A stretch of 64,000 nt of DNA from Bacillus sp. FJAT-44742 (lineage in GTDB: Bacteria > Bacillota > Bacilli > Bacillales > Marinococcaceae), in the NCBI RefSeq assembly GCF_002797315.1, contig NZ_KZ454936.1, forward strand, positions 2,551,645 through 2,615,644. Reading direction: 5' to 3'. Below the pieces are notes generated by a model. The model saw nothing but the letters and a program-made list of their open reading frames with translations. It searched no databases and had not been told where the DNA came from. Positions 20,348 through 29,091 of the stretch are shown here, one piece after another. How positions within the stretch are numbered: position 1 is the first letter of the stretch; every line of letters starts with the position of its first letter. The position numbers were made by a program, and so were the translations under genes.

Positions 20348-20375
20348 ATTATAACAAAACTAAAGGAGTTGTTCA
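20348..20375 (-). promoter_or_regulatory. candidate sigma-A promoter of ytsJ
   Basis: Minus strand TGAACA, 16-bp spacer, perfect TATAAT. It lies between the dnaE stop and the malic-enzyme start, just upstream of the palindromic operator. Confidence 0.5.
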
Positions 20376-20380
20376 CCCTT

Positions 20381-23300
20381 TTACTCTGCTTTTAAAACAA
20401 CGTGTTCAGAAGATAAAATAAACTGTAACTGTGAAATGCACCTCTCTGTAGCATTCACGCGGTTTTCATCGGACAGCTGGATCATTTTTTTTTCTTTTTC
20501 ATAAAAGAGTTGAACAGGCACAGGTCCCGGGTAAGAATTTATCACCTTCTTCACCTGCTGAAGGATTTGATGGTTGTCCTGCTCGGGACTGATTTTTAAA
20601 TATAAATTCTTGCTTGCATCTTTTAAAAGGTCATCAAGGTGAAAGATGCTGTTTGCAAGAAGTTTATTTCCCTGGCTTTTTTTGTCCGGAACCCCAACGG
20701 CCAGTATGGGAGACTGAAGGGTAAGCAATGAACCTGCTCTGCGGTAAAGGTCTGGAAAGACTACAACGTCACAGACTCCTTCACCATCAGTCATACTCAA
20801 AAAAGCCATTTTCTGTCCAGTTTTAGTGCGGATGGTTGACAGTTGTTCGATAATCCCTGCCAAAGCTTTTGTTCCCCTGTCGCCACCAAGGTTCTCTGCA
20901 AGGGGCACTGGCTGAAACGGGGCAATTACTTTCTGATACTGGGAAAGGGGATGGCCACTTAGGTAAAACCCTGTCACTTCTTTTTCTCCTTCATATTTTT
21001 CAATGTCTGTAAAGGGCTCCTGATCTATATAGCGAAAATCGGCTTCTCCCTGTTCAAATAAACTGCCAATATCCCTCTGAAATTCCGCAAATTCAATAGC
21101 TGCATCCAAAGAAGCCAGTAAAACAGCCCTATCCTTCCCCAGCTCATCGAATGCACCAGCCTTAATCAAGGATTCTATCCCCCTGCGTTCAATACTGCCA
21201 GCATCCACCTTCATAAAAAAATCGATGAAGCTTTTAAAATTCCCCTTCATCCTTGCTTGAAGGATTGCTTTGACTCCATTTTTCCCTAGATGTTTAATTC
21301 CTATTAAGCCAAACACTATTTCTTCCCCAGCAGCCGAAAATCCCAATTGGCTTTTGTTGATTGAAGGAGGCGTAACTTGCAGCCCATGATGCTTGGCTTC
21401 TCTTAAGTACAGTCCTACCTTTTGAGAGTTATTTATATTCGTAGTAATGAGTGCTGCATAAAAGTCTGCCGGATAGTGAGCTTTAAGATAAGCCAACTGA
21501 TATGCAATGAAACTGTATGCAACTGCATGGCTCCGGTTGAAGCCATAATCAGCAAAACGAACAACTAAGCTGTAAACTCTTTCAGCAGTCTCATTGCTAA
21601 TACCTTGTTTGGCTGCCCTCTCTACGAAATGAAGGCGTTCTTTTTCAAGTATTTCTCTATCCTTCTTACTCACCGCCCGGCGTAAAAGGTCGGCTTCCGC
21701 TAAGGTATATCCTGCAAGTTCTTCTGCTATTTTCATGATTTGTTCCTGATAAATGATTACTCCGTAAGTTGGTTCCAGAATTGAGCGCAGCTTTTCATGA
21801 GGATATGTTATTGGTCTTTTGCTGTGTTTACCGTCAATATAGACAGGAATGTTCTCCATGGGACCTGGCCTGTAAAGTGCATTGACAGCGACTATATCCT
21901 CAAAGGAAGTTGGGTGAAGGTTTTTCAGCACTTGCCTCATTCCTTCTGACTCCAGTTGAAAGACTCCTGTAGTATCCCCCTTTGCTAAATACTCAAAGGT
22001 GAGTGAATCGTTTAATGGTATCTCATTTATGATCATTGTTTTGCCTGTTCTTCGTTTCACAGAGAGAATGATTTTCTCTATAAGCGTTAGGTTTTTTAAT
22101 CCGAGAAAATCCATCTTCAGAAGTCCCAGCTCTTCGAGATCATTCATCGGAAATTGGGTAACTAACGTATCATTTTTCCTCTCTGAAAGTGCTGTAATCT
22201 CATAAAGCGGTGTCTGACTCATCACTATTCCAGCAGCATGAATAGATGTATGCCTTGGCAGGCCCTCAACTTTTGAAGCTAAAGCGAAAACAGCCTTGGC
22301 CTCTTTATCCTTTCGCAATATCTCGAGCAGCTCAGGATTTTCCTCAGCCGCTTTAGGTAAGCTTGTACTTTCAGGCGGGATCATAGAGGCTAATCGATCG
22401 ATTAAGCCTTGAGGAGTCTCCAGAATCTTACCAACATCTCTTATCGCAGCACGAGCCCCAAATGTCCCAAACGTCACAATCTGTGCCACGTGGTTTTTTC
22501 CATATTTTTCAACAACATAAGAAATCACTTCTTCCCGGCGATAATCAGGAAAATCTATATCAATGTCGGGAAGTGAGATTCTCTCCGGGTTTAAAAAACG
22601 TTCAAAGATCAGGTTATATTTCAATGGATCTATTTCTGTGATAAACAATACATAAGCTACTAGAGATCCTGCTGCCGATCCTCTCCCAGGGCCCACAAGA
22701 ATCCCCCTATTTTTTGCATAGGAGATAAAGTCCCATACAATGAGGAAGTAATCGGCAAACCCCATCTCGTTAATCGTTTCCAGTTCCTTTTGAAGGCGTT
22801 TTCTTATCTCTTCATTCAGGCTGCCGTACCTCTTCACAGCCCCCTCTTCACACAGCCTTTTCAGCTCTTTTTCTGTGCTTATTCCATGTGGAAGAGGGAA
22901 TCTTGGCATGTTCAGTTCACCAAGAGGAAGCTCCCAGCTGCATCGGTTTGCAATGTTTTCTGTGTTTTGCAGGGCTTTTTCTGGAGCGCCTCTTTTTCTG
23001 ATTCCCTCTTCTGTACAAAACCTTCCTCGAGAAGGGTCTGCATTCTCTTTAACTTCTTTTAGACTCTTTCCTTCTTTAATTGCTTCCAAGGCAGATCTGG
23101 TTTCATTTTCATCTTCGTCAATGACATGAACGTTAGCCCCAGCTGCCATGGGAATCTCAAACCTTTCCGCTGCTTTTTCCCAGGTTCGTTTTTCTCTCTC
23201 TGTTCCCTGAGGGGACCATTCCATATACAGGTAACCTTCAGAAAATAAGTGTTTGAGTTTGTCCACAAGGGAAAGGATCCTTTCTTTTTCCCTCTGCTGA

Positions 23301-23704
23301 ATGGAAAAAAACAGTTCACTTTCGCCCCAGGGAATCAGGCATATGACTCCTTCCAGGCTTCCTTGAAGTTCTTCGAATGTAAGAAATGGTTCTGCTGCTT
23401 GCTTATTAGCTGTTGTAGCCAGCTGCAAAAGGTTTTGATATCCACTTTGGTTTTCTGCTAGAAATACCAGTGGATAGGCATTTTCTCGGCCTATTTGAAT
23501 GTCCAGTTCAATGCCTGCTAAAGGCTTAATACCCTCCTTTTTACAAGCTTTATAAAAAGGGACAATTCCATGGAGGACGTTTTTATCTGTGATCGCTAAA
23601 GCGCCCATATTTAGTTTCTTAGCTCTTTGTACAAGTTCATCTATCCTGGCCGTACTTTTTAATAAACTGTATTCTGTATGAATATGTAAATGGACGAAAG
23701 CCAA
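20381..23704 (-). CDS. dnaE: DNA polymerase III subunit alpha, DnaE type
   Basis: 1107 residues, the DnaE replicase (not PolC), which in Bacillus extends RNA primers before PolC takes over. The PHP domain starts FVHLHIHTEYSLLKSTARIDEL. The polymerase active site includes GPGRGSAAGSLVAY and the catalytic PDIDIDFPDYR. A helix-hairpin-helix region (GIESLIKAGAFDELG) and C-terminal OB fold (LAGIIEQLSTIRTKTGQKMAF) follow. The length fits Bacillus DnaE. The start is TTG with AAAGGGCGG 6 bases upstream. It diverges from ytrH. Confidence 0.96.
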   Translation of the reverse strand: MAFVHLHIHTEYSLLKSTARIDELVQRAKKLNMGALAITDKNVLHGIVPFYKACKKEGIKPLAGIELDIQIGRENAYPLVFLAENQSGYQNLLQLATTANKQAAEPFLTFEELQGSLEGVICLIPWGESELFFSIQQREKERILSLVDKLKHLFSEGYLYMEWSPQGTEREKRTWEKAAERFEIPMAAGANVHVIDEDENETRSALEAIKEGKSLKEVKENADPSRGRFCTEEGIRKRGAPEKALQNTENIANRCSWELPLGELNMPRFPLPHGISTEKELKRLCEEGAVKRYGSLNEEIRKRLQKELETINEMGFADYFLIVWDFISYAKNRGILVGPGRGSAAGSLVAYVLFITEIDPLKYNLIFERFLNPERISLPDIDIDFPDYRREEVISYVVEKYGKNHVAQIVTFGTFGARAAIRDVGKILETPQGLIDRLASMIPPESTSLPKAAEENPELLEILRKDKEAKAVFALASKVEGLPRHTSIHAAGIVMSQTPLYEITALSERKNDTLVTQFPMNDLEELGLLKMDFLGLKNLTLIEKIILSVKRRTGKTMIINEIPLNDSLTFEYLAKGDTTGVFQLESEGMRQVLKNLHPTSFEDIVAVNALYRPGPMENIPVYIDGKHSKRPITYPHEKLRSILEPTYGVIIYQEQIMKIAEELAGYTLAEADLLRRAVSKKDREILEKERLHFVERAAKQGISNETAERVYSLVVRFADYGFNRSHAVAYSFIAYQLAYLKAHYPADFYAALITTNINNSQKVGLYLREAKHHGLQVTPPSINKSQLGFSAAGEEIVFGLIGIKHLGKNGVKAILQARMKGNFKSFIDFFMKVDAGSIERRGIESLIKAGAFDELGKDRAVLLASLDAAIEFAEFQRDIGSLFEQGEADFRYIDQEPFTDIEKYEGEKEVTGFYLSGHPLSQYQKVIAPFQPVPLAENLGGDRGTKALAGIIEQLSTIRTKTGQKMAFLSMTDGEGVCDVVVFPDLYRRAGSLLTLQSPILAVGVPDKKSQGNKLLANSIFHLDDLLKDASKNLYLKISPEQDNHQILQQVKKVINSYPGPVPVQLFYEKEKKMIQLSDENRVNATERCISQLQFILSSEHVVLKAE

Positions 23705-23769
23705 ATCAATCCGCCCTTTCTTTCTCGGTTATTACTATAAGTATGAAGAGCTTCCTCTTTGAAAACAAG

Positions 23770-23793
23770 CATATTCCTCTAAACAGGCAACTA
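23770..23793 (+). promoter_or_regulatory. weak candidate sigma-E promoter for ytrHI
   Basis: GCATATTC, 14-base spacer, then CTATATTT resembles the sporulation sigma-E pattern (-35 KMATATT, -10 CATACANT), with mismatches in the -10. It lies about 65 bp before ytrH, whose B. subtilis relative is sigma-E dependent. Confidence 0.3.
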
Positions 23794-23858
23794 TATTTAG
23801 TAAAAGGACCCTTGTCCCCTTCCCCATAAATTGTGAGGAATAGAAAGGAGCAATAGCA

Positions 23859-24197
23859 ATGCTGAACCGTGACTTTATTGCTACTCTGGTGATTGATTTC
23901 TTCGTCGCCTTTGGCGTCATTATAGGCGGTGCTATTATTGGAGGAATTGGCGCGTTCCTTATCGGAAAGCCTCCTTTATCAACTATTCATGACTTGGCCG
24001 CAAGCTTGAAAATCTGGGCTCTGGTAGCAGCTATCGGCGGTACATTTGATGCCATTACGTCATTAGAAAGAGGACTCTTTTACGGCACACATGATGACAT
24101 GTACCGGACGATTTTTATGATTCTTGCAGCCTTAGGAGGAGCTAACACTGGCACAGTTCTTATTCAGTGGATTACGCAGGAGCATTTAAGCCCATGA
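23859..24197 (+). CDS. ytrH: sporulation membrane protein YtrH
   Basis: 112 residues with three hydrophobic segments: 12-40 (FVAFGVIIGGAIIGGIGAFLIG), 48-68 and 85-105. The sequence and position next to dnaE and ytrI match B. subtilis YtrH, made under sigma-E in the mother cell and needed for efficient sporulation. An AGAAAGGAG site precedes the ATG. The stop overlaps ytrI by ATGA, indicating co-translation. Molecular function is not known beyond a role at the spore envelope. Confidence 0.9.
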   Translation: MLNRDFIATLVIDFFVAFGVIIGGAIIGGIGAFLIGKPPLSTIHDLAASLKIWALVAAIGGTFDAITSLERGLFYGTHDDMYRTIFMILAALGGANTGTVLIQWITQEHLSP

Positions 24198-24700
24198 GAA
24201 TTCCTCCCTACTACAAACACCCTGGGTGGCAGCGTCTATTTGCTGGCTTCGTAATAGGCGCTCTCTTTGGATGGGGTTTTTTTTTATATGAATTTGGTGC
24301 AATTCATGAAAAATTGATTATAGATTTAAAAAAACAGCAGCTTACTATTGAAGCCCAACAGGAAACGATTGAAATGCTTAGAAGTGAAGAAAAAAAATTA
24401 AACGAAGAAAACGAAAAGAAATTAACCATTCAAGAAATCCTTGTATATTTCACAAACGAAGAAAGAATCCGTTTAAGCGAACTCACTCTCCATGAACTTA
24501 GACAGCAAATAGAAAATGAGCTGAAAGGCATAAAAAATAGTGACATAGAAAGTGTGGTTACAAATAAAGAACTAATGATAAAGACGATTGAAAACAAAGA
24601 ATTCTTAGTAGGTGAGCAGTTGTACCATGTAAAAGTGGAACAAATATATATGTACACTACATTAGAACTACATCTAAAAATCAACCCCAAAAACCGCTAA
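24194..24700 (+). CDS. ytrI: sporulation membrane protein YtrI
   Basis: 168 residues: the short N-terminal segment MRIPPYYKHPGWQRLF, one membrane helix (about 17-38), a strongly charged coiled coil (about 45-85), and a small C-terminal domain rich in beta-type residues. This matches YtrI, which works with YtrH in sporulation. The start at 24194 gives an ATGA overlap with ytrH; an in-frame extension upstream would overlap ytrH by 31 bases and lacks support. It is divergent to dnaE and on the same strand as the small gene at 24853. Confidence 0.88.
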   Translation: MRIPPYYKHPGWQRLFAGFVIGALFGWGFFLYEFGAIHEKLIIDLKKQQLTIEAQQETIEMLRSEEKKLNEENEKKLTIQEILVYFTNEERIRLSELTLHELRQQIENELKGIKNSDIESVVTNKELMIKTIENKEFLVGEQLYHVKVEQIYMYTTLELHLKINPKNR

Positions 24701-24852
24701 GCACAATCGTTTTAAAAAATAATAAAAACAGGCTACAAAACTTGATATTTTAGTTATAATAGAGGGAAGAGTATAATGTAGAAGAGGCACCCTTGTTTAT
24801 CAAATGTTGCCTTCCCTTGAACCTACCATTCACTTAGAGGAGGTGTGTTGGT

Positions 24853-25062
24853 TTGGATATGACTGGTAAGGAAATGGTCATGAACCGAAAAGAACTCGCG
24901 CTTCAGAAAGTAGATAAGATTAAAGCAGGATACTCTGCTTTTGCGGAATCGAAGGAAGTTACAGCCATGATACGAAAAGAACTTCAAAAACAAGGAATTG
25001 ATGTGTACGAGGATATTACAGATTTAGGGTCCTGGTTTATACCGAGCAATAAAAAAGAATAA
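24853..25062 (+). CDS. small hypothetical protein, 69 residues
   Basis: Starts at TTG, 9 bases behind a strong GGAGG. The product is charged and helical (RKELALQKVDKIKAGYSAF; MIRKELQKQGIDVYEDITD) and ends LGSWFIPSNKKE, with no membrane segment or signal peptide. A TATAAT at 24755-24760 may be its promoter and a clear terminator follows at once. I do not recognise the family. The signals on both sides argue that it is a real one-gene transcript between the ytrHI pair and nrnA. Confidence 0.75.
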   Translation: MDMTGKEMVMNRKELALQKVDKIKAGYSAFAESKEVTAMIRKELQKQGIDVYEDITDLGSWFIPSNKKE

Positions 25063-25063
25063 T

Positions 25064-25099
25064 AGAACCCCGGCTTATCTGCCGGGATTCTTTCATTTT
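25064..25099 (+). terminator. intrinsic terminator after 69-residue gene
   Basis: CCCGGC TTATCTG CCGGG-type stem (25068-25073 with 25081-25086) followed by a T-rich tail, right after the stop codon. Confidence 0.75.
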
Positions 25100-25198
25100 T
25101 GGCTCTGTAAGACCAAGTGTTTCCCCTTTGTAAAATTCCTCTCACTTAACAATACCACTCAAAAAACTAACAGTACTGGCGATGAGAAGCAAAGGCTC

Positions 25199-26146
25199 CT
25201 ATATAAAGGAGTATTGCAGGCACTCTTTTTCAAGAAGAGAGATAATTTCTTTTGTTTCGGCTGTATTCCTTGCCTTTGCCCCTGCAGCCATAGGATGTCC
25301 TCCCCCATCAAATTGTGCAGCGACCTTATTAATGATCGGCCCTTTTGAACGAAGCCGCACACGATAACTTCCATCTTCGTTTTCTACAAAAAAGACCCAG
25401 GCCTTGATTCCTTCTACTTCACTAAATGAGTTCACCACTGCCGAAGATTCATTTAAAGACACCTTACATTCTTTCAGGAGACTTTGAGGTAAATACGATA
25501 TCCCTAATCCGCTTTTCCGCATTTCAAAATCCTGCAGCACTCTTCCTTGAAAACGAACCAGATTTTCCGGCTTTTCATACATCTTTGTATATAGCTCAGT
25601 TCTGTCAAAATCAATTTTTATAAGTTCCGCTGTAAACTGGAGGGTCTTTGCTGTCGTGTTAGGAAATCGAAAACGACCTGTGTCCCCCACAATCCCTGCA
25701 TAAAGAAGACGGGCTGACTCCTTTGTCAGGTTCCATTCCTCCTGAACCTCCATGTACAGCTCGGTGATCATTTCACTGGTGGAGCTTGCAGAAGTATCTA
25801 CCCATACGATGTCGCCATAGGGCTCATCATTTGGGTGGTGATCAATTTTAATGATTTTATCACCTAGCCTATATCGCTTATCACTGACCCTCTCCTGGTT
25901 TGCTGTATCACATACAATGACAAGGGAGCCTTGATATGTTTTATCTTCCACAGTATCCATCTTCAGGAGAAAGGTTAAGGAAGGCTCTTCCTCCCCAGTC
26001 ACATAGACCTCTTTTTCTGGAAAGGTGTCTTTTAGCAGCCGGGCAAGCCCTCCCTGTGAACCAAGGGCATCAGGATCCGGGCTTTCGTGGCGGTGAATAA
26101 TGATCTTGTTATACATGTTGATCATTTCTATTATCTCTTTTTTCAT
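25199..26146 (-). CDS. nrnA: NrnA, oligoribonuclease / pAp phosphatase (DHH-DHHA1)
   Basis: 315 residues. It degrades short RNA oligonucleotides and dephosphorylates 3'-phosphoadenosine 5'-phosphate to AMP. The DHH domain has HRHESPDPDALGSQGGL, VCDTANQERV and IDHHPND with the DHH metal ligands, and AGIVGDTGRFRF. The C-terminal DHHA1 domain carries the RNA-binding GGGHPMAAGA. It lies next to ytpI and ytoI, as in B. subtilis (ytqI). The ATG at 26146 is chosen over a TTG one codon upstream because GAGGGG has better spacing to it. Confidence 0.95.
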   Translation of the reverse strand: MKKEIIEMINMYNKIIIHRHESPDPDALGSQGGLARLLKDTFPEKEVYVTGEEEPSLTFLLKMDTVEDKTYQGSLVIVCDTANQERVSDKRYRLGDKIIKIDHHPNDEPYGDIVWVDTSASSTSEMITELYMEVQEEWNLTKESARLLYAGIVGDTGRFRFPNTTAKTLQFTAELIKIDFDRTELYTKMYEKPENLVRFQGRVLQDFEMRKSGLGISYLPQSLLKECKVSLNESSAVVNSFSEVEGIKAWVFFVENEDGSYRVRLRSKGPIINKVAAQFDGGGHPMAAGAKARNTAETKEIISLLEKECLQYSFI

Positions 26147-26311
26147 CAATACCCCTCACTTTCATTCGTTACAACCAATGACGGCCCTGATTACTTACTA
26201 TATCTTGTCACACAAATTTCATGCTGCCAAGTCGGCTTTTCTTAAAAAGCATTTGGCATTTTGAGTCGGGGAAGGTAAAATGAAAGACAGAAAACATCCA
26301 GGAGGGGTCCT

Positions 26312-26623
26312 ATGACACAAATACTTGTCGTGATAATTGTCCTAGCTGTTGCTATGTATATATTTTATAAAGCAAAAGTTATCCGAACGAAAGCTCCCGC
26401 CGAGAAAAGGTGGCAGCAAATGAAAGCCACGATGGCTTTGGGAACGTTTGTCGCAGCTTTTGGTTTAAACCTTGCCTTAACGCCAAGAAGCAATCTCGAA
26501 TTGATTATTGGCCTCGTATTCATCCTGCTTGGAGGAGCAAATGTTTTACTAGGATACAAAGGCTATAAGCACTACCTTCCTTTTGTCGAAAAAGAAGCAG
26601 AAGATGCACGTGTGAAAGCATAA
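26312..26623 (+). CDS. ytpI: YtpI family membrane protein
   Basis: 103 residues with three predicted membrane helices (about 3-20, 42-58 and 65-85) and a charged C-terminus. It lies divergent to nrnA and convergent with ytoI, the same neighbourhood as B. subtilis ytpI. Its start follows CAGGAGGGG at good spacing and it ends before a long terminator. The function is unknown. Confidence 0.85.
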   Translation: MTQILVVIIVLAVAMYIFYKAKVIRTKAPAEKRWQQMKATMALGTFVAAFGLNLALTPRSNLELIIGLVFILLGGANVLLGYKGYKHYLPFVEKEAEDARVKA

Positions 26624-26635
26624 GGCTACGTTTTT

Positions 26636-26677
26636 AAAGCATGACCGGCAGCTAAGACGCCGGCTCATGCTTTTTTC
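26636..26677 (+). terminator. terminator between ytpI and ytoI
   Basis: Long hairpin AAAGCATGACCGGC ... GCCGGCTCATGCTTTTTT with one unpaired base and a T run on the plus strand; the mirror arrangement may also stop the convergent ytoI transcript. Confidence 0.85.
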
Positions 26678-26681
26678 TATT

Positions 26682-27992
26682 CTATCTTTCTAAAAGCTGT
26701 GCCATTAACAAAGCTTTACCTACAATCTTTCCTTCATGGTACAACTCTACATCCATTTTCCCGTATTTTCTCCCTACTTCAAGCACTCTTCCTTTTGTTT
26801 CAATGGTACTTTCTATCTGGACAGGCTTAATGAAATACAGTGTAATATTTTCTACAACCAGGTCTCCTCTTTTGTATTGCCGGAGGACTCTGCTGCCTGT
26901 TTCTGTAACGAGGGTGGTAATAACACCGTATGAAAGCATACCTAGGTGATTGGTCATTTGAGGAGAAACTTCACATTGGAAGTCATATTCAGAGCCTGTA
27001 GTTGTATCATGAAACCTGCTTGTAATTGTATCTTCAATCGTTTCACCAACATGGGGCTGCCGTTGGATCATCTGCAAAGCTTTTAACACGTCTTGTCTGC
27101 TGATGACACCAAGAAGCTTACTGTGGTGATCAATAACAGGAAGCAGTTCAATTCCTTCCCAAACCATCACATGAGCTACGGAAGCAATGGATGTTCTTTC
27201 ATTCACTGTAATTGGCGATTTAGTCATTACTTTTTCGATAGGAATGTGATACTGAGCTCCCAGTACATCCTTGGCTGCAACCATTCCTTTTACTTTCATG
27301 TCTTCATCTATGACAGGATAGCGGCTGTGGCCTGTCCGCTCGTTTAGTTCATGCCACTTTTCTACTGTATTCTCTGTGGTCATAAAGTAGGTATCCTGAA
27401 GAGGAATTAAAATGTCATCAACGACTGCAATTTCCTTTTTAATCAACTGATCATATATCGCCCGATTAATCATTGCAGCGACAGTAAAGGTATCATAGCT
27501 CGTTGTAATGACAGGCAGTTCAAGCTCATCCGCCAGTTCAATCACATCTTCGTTTGTATCAAACCCTCCTGTAATGAGAACAGCCGAGCCTGCCTCGAGA
27601 GCAAGCTTATGTACTTGATAACGGTTCCCTACAATTAAAAGATTTCCTGCTTCTACGTACCTCATCATTGCCTCAAGCTTCATCGCGCCGATGACAAACC
27701 GATTTAACGTTTTGTGCAGTCCATTCCTTCCTCCAAGTACATGCCCGTCCACTATGTTAACAACTTCAGCGTATGTCAGTTTTTCAATATTGTCCTTTTG
27801 CTTCTTTTCTATCCTAATTGTCCCCACTCGCTCAATGGTTGTTACCAGGCCTTGATTTTCTGCATCCTTAATCGCCCTGTAAGCTGTTCCTTCACTTACA
27901 TTCAGAAACTTTGCAATTTGGCGCACTGAAATTTTCTCTCCCACGCCAAGTTCAGTAATATGCTGTAAAATTTGTTCGTGCTTGGTTGCCAC
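26682..27992 (-). CDS. ytoI: YtoI: HTH, DRTGG, CBS pair and hotdog domain protein
   Basis: 436 residues with four modules. A winged-helix-like N-terminus (ISVRQIAKFLNVSEGTAYRAIKDAENQGL) is followed by a DRTGG domain (about 75-185, including GSAVLITGGFDTNEDV), two CBS repeats (about 195-310; PVIDEDMKVKGMVAAKDVLG and LPVIDHHSKLLGVISRQDVL) and a C-terminal hotdog fold resembling acyl-CoA thioesterases (about 325-436). CBS pairs bind adenine nucleotides, so a ligand-controlled regulator is plausible, but no target is known. The start is GTG behind GGGGGG. It is convergent with ytpI. Confidence 0.9.
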   Translation of the reverse strand: MATKHEQILQHITELGVGEKISVRQIAKFLNVSEGTAYRAIKDAENQGLVTTIERVGTIRIEKKQKDNIEKLTYAEVVNIVDGHVLGGRNGLHKTLNRFVIGAMKLEAMMRYVEAGNLLIVGNRYQVHKLALEAGSAVLITGGFDTNEDVIELADELELPVITTSYDTFTVAAMINRAIYDQLIKKEIAVVDDILIPLQDTYFMTTENTVEKWHELNERTGHSRYPVIDEDMKVKGMVAAKDVLGAQYHIPIEKVMTKSPITVNERTSIASVAHVMVWEGIELLPVIDHHSKLLGVISRQDVLKALQMIQRQPHVGETIEDTITSRFHDTTTGSEYDFQCEVSPQMTNHLGMLSYGVITTLVTETGSRVLRQYKRGDLVVENITLYFIKPVQIESTIETKGRVLEVGRKYGKMDVELYHEGKIVGKALLMAQLLER

Positions 27993-28148
27993 TGGAAGCC
28001 CCCCTTGTCAGTTATCTGATCTGTTTCATTAAAATGCGGTCACTGTACTACTTTTCATTATAAAGTTGGGGGTCTTGTAAATCAAGACACGGAAGAACCA
28101 ACCTTACGTTGTTTTATATCAGGTTGATTAAGTGTCTTTAAAAATACA

Positions 28149-28181
28149 CAAAAAGACACCCTCTGCTTTAAGAGCAGAGGG
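28149..28181 (-). terminator. intrinsic terminator after ytkL
   Basis: Minus strand CCCTCTGC TCTTAAA GCAGAGGG followed by TGTCTTTTT, 19 bp past the ytkL stop. Confidence 0.88.
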
Positions 28182-28199
28182 CTATTGCTGGGGAAAAGT

Positions 28200-28883
28200 C
28201 TACAGTTCGATAGATTCTCCAGCTTCTAATGCTTTCCCTTTCGTATCTTCAAGAGAATCTACGAATTTCTTGGGGTCCTGTTTAATCACAGGCATAGTGT
28301 TATAGTGCATAGGAACGGTGTACTCAGGGCTAATCCATTCTACAGCTGTCTTGGCATCTTCCGGTCCCATGGTGAAGTTGTCACCAATAGGCACAAACAG
28401 CAAATCTACTTTTGTGCGTTCTGCAATTAATTTTATGTCAGAGAAAAGCCCTGTATCCCCCATATGGTAGATTGTTTTCCCTTCTGCTGTAAATAGGATT
28501 CCTGCCGGCATGCCTGTATATACAATGCGCTGGTTTTCTTCTTCTGTGTAAGCAGAGCCATGGAAGGCTTGTGTAAGCTTAACATGACCGAAATCAAAAT
28601 CGTGGCCCCCGCCAATGTGCATTGGATGGGTATTTACCCCTTGCCATCCTAAATAAGTAGCCAATTCAAAAGGAGCTACTACGAGTGCATCATTCTTTTT
28701 TGCTAACTCTACCGTATCTCCTACATGATCATTATGTCCATGGGTAAGCAGGATCACATCTGCCTCTACGTTTCCCGCTTCTAAATCACACATACCATTC
28801 CCTGTAATAAAAGGATCAATTATGATTTTCTTTCCGTTCGTTTCAATAGCTACAACAGAATGTCCATGATAAGTAACTTTCAT
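28200..28883 (-). CDS. ytkL: metallo-beta-lactamase fold hydrolase (UPF0173)
   Basis: 227 residues. The metal motif [11 protein letters not shown], the upstream [15 protein letters not shown] and the late MHYNTMPV are typical of the UPF0173 family of metal-dependent hydrolases, all of unknown substrate. The start giving MKVTYHGHS is chosen for its GGGAG site 8 bases upstream and gives the same length as B. subtilis YtkL. It is a single gene with its own terminator; ytkK lies upstream but is separated by the accessory TRAP transporter genes. Confidence 0.92.
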   Translation of the reverse strand: MKVTYHGHSVVAIETNGKKIIIDPFITGNGMCDLEAGNVEADVILLTHGHNDHVGDTVELAKKNDALVVAPFELATYLGWQGVNTHPMHIGGGHDFDFGHVKLTQAFHGSAYTEEENQRIVYTGMPAGILFTAEGKTIYHMGDTGLFSDIKLIAERTKVDLLFVPIGDNFTMGPEDAKTAVEWISPEYTVPMHYNTMPVIKQDPKKFVDSLEDTKGKALEAGESIEL

Positions 28884-29091
28884 TCGAAACACTCCCTTAC
28901 TTTCATAGTATAGTGGAAAAATTCCCTATTCCTTACTTAACATAATTTTCCCTCTATTTCAAAGTTTCCTTTTCAATTCAAAGGTTAAACCTCTCCTTTT
29001 GTCAAACCCGGTTACTAGTTTTGCATAAAAAAACTGCTCCCAATTGTAATATGTTACGAACAATTGGGTTCAGTTCAGCTTGTCTTGTATT

